The notes below the pieces were generated by a model. The model was given only the letters and a program-made list of their open reading frames with translations, did no database searches and was not told the origin of the DNA. 5,864 nucleotides of DNA from an uncultured Planctomycetaceae bacterium (GTDB lineage: Bacteria; Planctomycetota; Planctomycetia; Pirellulales; Lacipirellulaceae): assembly GCA_937860165.1 (NCBI GenBank), contig CALMBE010000423.1, forward strand, positions 1 through 5,864, in the 5' to 3' direction. Every line of letters begins with the position of its first letter. Position 1 is the stretch's first letter. The position numbers and the translations under genes are program-made. Of this stretch, positions 4,264 through 5,864 are shown piece by piece.

Positions 4264-5745
4264 ATGTCTGAAACCGGTAATCACGGTACTCGGTCTAGCC
4301 GCAGTTTCTCTCAGCCTCATCGTCGTCGTCCTCCCCTGCATGGACCCAGTAGTCTGATCGACAGCGATGCCTTGGCCGAACTCGAACGCGAGGAGCCATT
4401 GTCGATTGCCGAGGAACTCGATAAGGCCGCCGAGCGCGTGCGTCGCGTCGGCAAGAGTATCGAGCGGACCGACCAACCCGATTCCAACATGCACATCGCG
4501 GCATTGCAGAAAATGCCGATGCCCGATCTGATCGAAGTCGCCCTGGCCGAGGGCGTCGAGGAAGCCGCCGGACTGAAGAAGCAGGACCTAATCTTCCGCA
4601 TCCTCAAGCAGCGGGTCAAACTCGACGGCATGATGTCCGGCGAGGGGACCCTGGAAATCCTGCCGGACGGTTTTGGATTTTTGCGGAGCCCTGACTATCA
4701 CTACCTTTCATGCCCGGACGATATCTACGTCTCGCCGAGCCAGATTCGCCGCTTTGGTTTGCACACCGGAGCCACCGTCTCGGGTACGATTCGCCCCCCC
4801 AAGGAAAACGAACGTTACTTCGCACTCCTCCGCGTCGAAGCGATCAATAGCGAAGACCCCAACCTGCTCTCGCGCAAGGTGTTCTTTGACAATCTCACCC
4901 CGGTTCACCCGGACGTGCGGATTGTCCTGGAAACTACGCCCGAGGAAACCGACATGCGCGTGGTCGACATGATCGTGCCGATCGGTTTTGGGCAACGGGG
5001 TTTGATTGTCAGCCCCCCACGCGCTGGCAAGACCCTCTTGATGCAGAAGATGGCTAAGAGCGTGCTGGTGAACTATCCCAATGCGCATGTCGTGATGTTG
5101 CTCATCGACGAGCGGCCCGAGGAAGTCACCGACATGGAGCGGGAAGTAAAAGGCCCCAATTGCGAAGTCATCAGTTCGACTTTCGACGAACCCGCGGCCC
5201 GGCATTTGCAAGTTTCCGAAATGGTCATCGAAAAAGCCAAGCGAATGGTGGAATATGGCCGCGATGTAATCGTGTTTCTCGATTCGATCACCCGGCTCGC
5301 GCGGGCTTGGAACTCCGAGTGCCCCAACTCCGGCAAGATTCTTTCCGGCGGCATCGACGCCAATGCCATGCAGCGCCCCAAGCGGTTCTTTGGCTCGGCC
5401 CGCAAGGTCGAGGAGGGGGGCTCGCTGACGATCATTGCAACAGCACTGGTCGATACCGGCAGCCGCATGGATGAAGTGATCTTTGAAGAGTTCAAAGGGA
5501 CCGGCAATCAAGAAATCGTGCTCGATCGGCAATTGGTCGACAAGCGAATCTGGCCCTCGATCGACATCAACAAGAGCGGAACCCGCCGCGAGGAGATGCT
5601 CCTGGACCCCGAGGAATTCCGCCGCGTTTGCCTGCTGCGGCGCGTGCTCCACGAAATGAGCCCCACTGACGCCATGGAACTGCTAGTGAACCGTCTGCGC
5701 AAAACCAGATCGAACGCTGAGTTCCTGATGAGCATCAAGGAGTAA
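4264..5745 (+). CDS. rho: Transcription termination factor Rho
   Basis: Hexameric RNA-dependent ATPase that binds C-rich RNA and releases it from RNA polymerase. Of 493 residues, 76-493 align throughout with E. coli Rho (419 aa). The N-terminal RNA-binding domain has [10 protein letters not shown] (105-114), the DGFGFLR cold-shock motif (135-141) and [13 protein letters not shown]. The motor has Walker A SPPRAGKT (250-257, K256), [10 protein letters not shown] (D282, E283, R284), Walker B VIVFLDS (D340, S341), the Q-loop in [14 protein letters not shown] (361-374), the R-loop in FKGTG (K411) and the arginine finger in KSGTR (R441). All key residues are present. The first 75 residues are an extra basic then acidic, low-complexity tail (HRRRPP near 19-24). 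The start is set by AGGAG at 4252-4256. The long C-rich, hairpin-rich leader suggests autoregulation. No overlap with coaE. Confidence 0.97.
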   Translation: MSETGNHGTRSSRSFSQPHRRRPPLHGPSSLIDSDALAELEREEPLSIAEELDKAAERVRRVGKSIERTDQPDSNMHIAALQKMPMPDLIEVALAEGVEEAAGLKKQDLIFRILKQRVKLDGMMSGEGTLEILPDGFGFLRSPDYHYLSCPDDIYVSPSQIRRFGLHTGATVSGTIRPPKENERYFALLRVEAINSEDPNLLSRKVFFDNLTPVHPDVRIVLETTPEETDMRVVDMIVPIGFGQRGLIVSPPRAGKTLLMQKMAKSVLVNYPNAHVVMLLIDERPEEVTDMEREVKGPNCEVISSTFDEPAARHLQVSEMVIEKAKRMVEYGRDVIVFLDSITRLARAWNSECPNSGKILSGGIDANAMQRPKRFFGSARKVEEGGSLTIIATALVDTGSRMDEVIFEEFKGTGNQEIVLDRQLVDKRIWPSIDINKSGTRREEMLLDPEEFRRVCLLRRVLHEMSPTDAMELLVNRLRKTRSNAEFLMSIKE

Positions 5746-5864
5746 AACCCCCGAGCCGCCAGAAACAAAATTCAGCGAGCCGCCGGGCTTGTCCCGACGG
5801 TACATTAGTTTTGTGGCCGTGGGACGAAAACCGTCGTTACCCAGGGCTCCCCTTACTGACGTGC
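5746..5864. other. Region downstream of rho, no gene seen
   Basis: No coding frame is supported in these 119 bases. GAGCCGCC occurs twice (around 5754 and 5777), followed by the inverted-repeat cluster at 5791-5836. No hairpin followed by a U-run is visible, so the rho transcript has no recognisable intrinsic terminator inside the window. The style resembles dispersed intergenic repeats of planctomycetes, from recall only. Confidence 0.4.
5791..5836. repeat. Overlapping inverted repeats with pseudoknot order
   Basis: GTCCC (5791-5795) can pair with GGGAC (5821-5825), and CGACGGT (5795-5801) can pair with ACCGTCG (5830-5836). The arms run in the order A, B, A', B', which is H-type pseudoknot topology, although the two stems share base 5795. 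They could also be alternative hairpins. The 7-base stem is perfect. Confidence 0.45.

Noticed and set aside
4157..4357. 66-codon frame starting in the rho leader and overlapping the rho start, with a hydrophobic C-terminus
   Set aside because: It has no Shine-Dalgarno at ATG 4157, and its hydrophobic part comes from reading the rho N-terminal codons out of frame. A leader peptide is possible but unsupported.
3922..4494. 190-codon minus-strand frame spanning the coaE end, rho leader and rho start
   Set aside because: It covers coding and noncoding sequence alike, has no family resemblance, and runs antisense to two well-supported genes.
4708..5652. 314-codon minus-strand frame opposite rho
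   Set aside because: Its translation has no recognisable domain and mirrors rho codon usage; long antisense frames are common opposite GC-rich genes.

Overview
The window holds two kinds of DNA. From about 796 to the end it is moderately GC-rich (39 of 60 bases are G or C in 1201-1260) and carries three plus-strand housekeeping genes: polA (DNA polymerase I, lacking its N-terminus), coaE (dephospho-CoA kinase) and rho (transcription termination factor). The order polA-coaE-rho, the sequence style of the PolA (including an insertion before its O-helix region), the Rho with an N-terminal extension, and the dispersed CACGAAG-type inverted repeat together suggest a planctomycete, probably Pirellulales-like. 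That assignment is inferred from family knowledge, not from a search. The same three genes sit together in Chlamydia, so this looks like an old PVC-superphylum cluster.

Positions 1 to about 795 are AT-rich (16 of 60 bases are G or C in 241-300) and look like another genome or an acquired segment. They hold the first 79 codons of an APC-family amino acid permease on the minus strand, its probable promoter and palindromic leader, and a decayed IS3-family transposase OrfA on the minus strand. No gene is convincing between 625 and 795. The polA frame is blocked by a stop at 791-793 and recognisable PolA homology starts only near 836, so about 145 N-terminal residues carrying most 5'-nuclease active-site residues are absent. 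An assembly chimera is the simplest explanation; a real IS-linked rearrangement is the alternative.

Right-hand layout: polA (836-3157); a 218-base gap with a near-perfect 26-base inverted repeat around a 74-base spacer that contains AATCAC repeats; coaE (3376-3981); a 282-base, C-rich, multi-hairpin leader; rho (4264-5745) with a good Shine-Dalgarno; and a 119-base tail with overlapping inverted repeats that could form a pseudoknot. The three proteins serve DNA repair and replication, coenzyme A synthesis and transcription termination. They are not steps of one pathway, and the large structured gaps suggest separate transcription units or processed transcripts. The rho leader is the best candidate for unrecognised regulation, most simply Rho autoregulation. 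I did not find a convincing novel multi-gene system.
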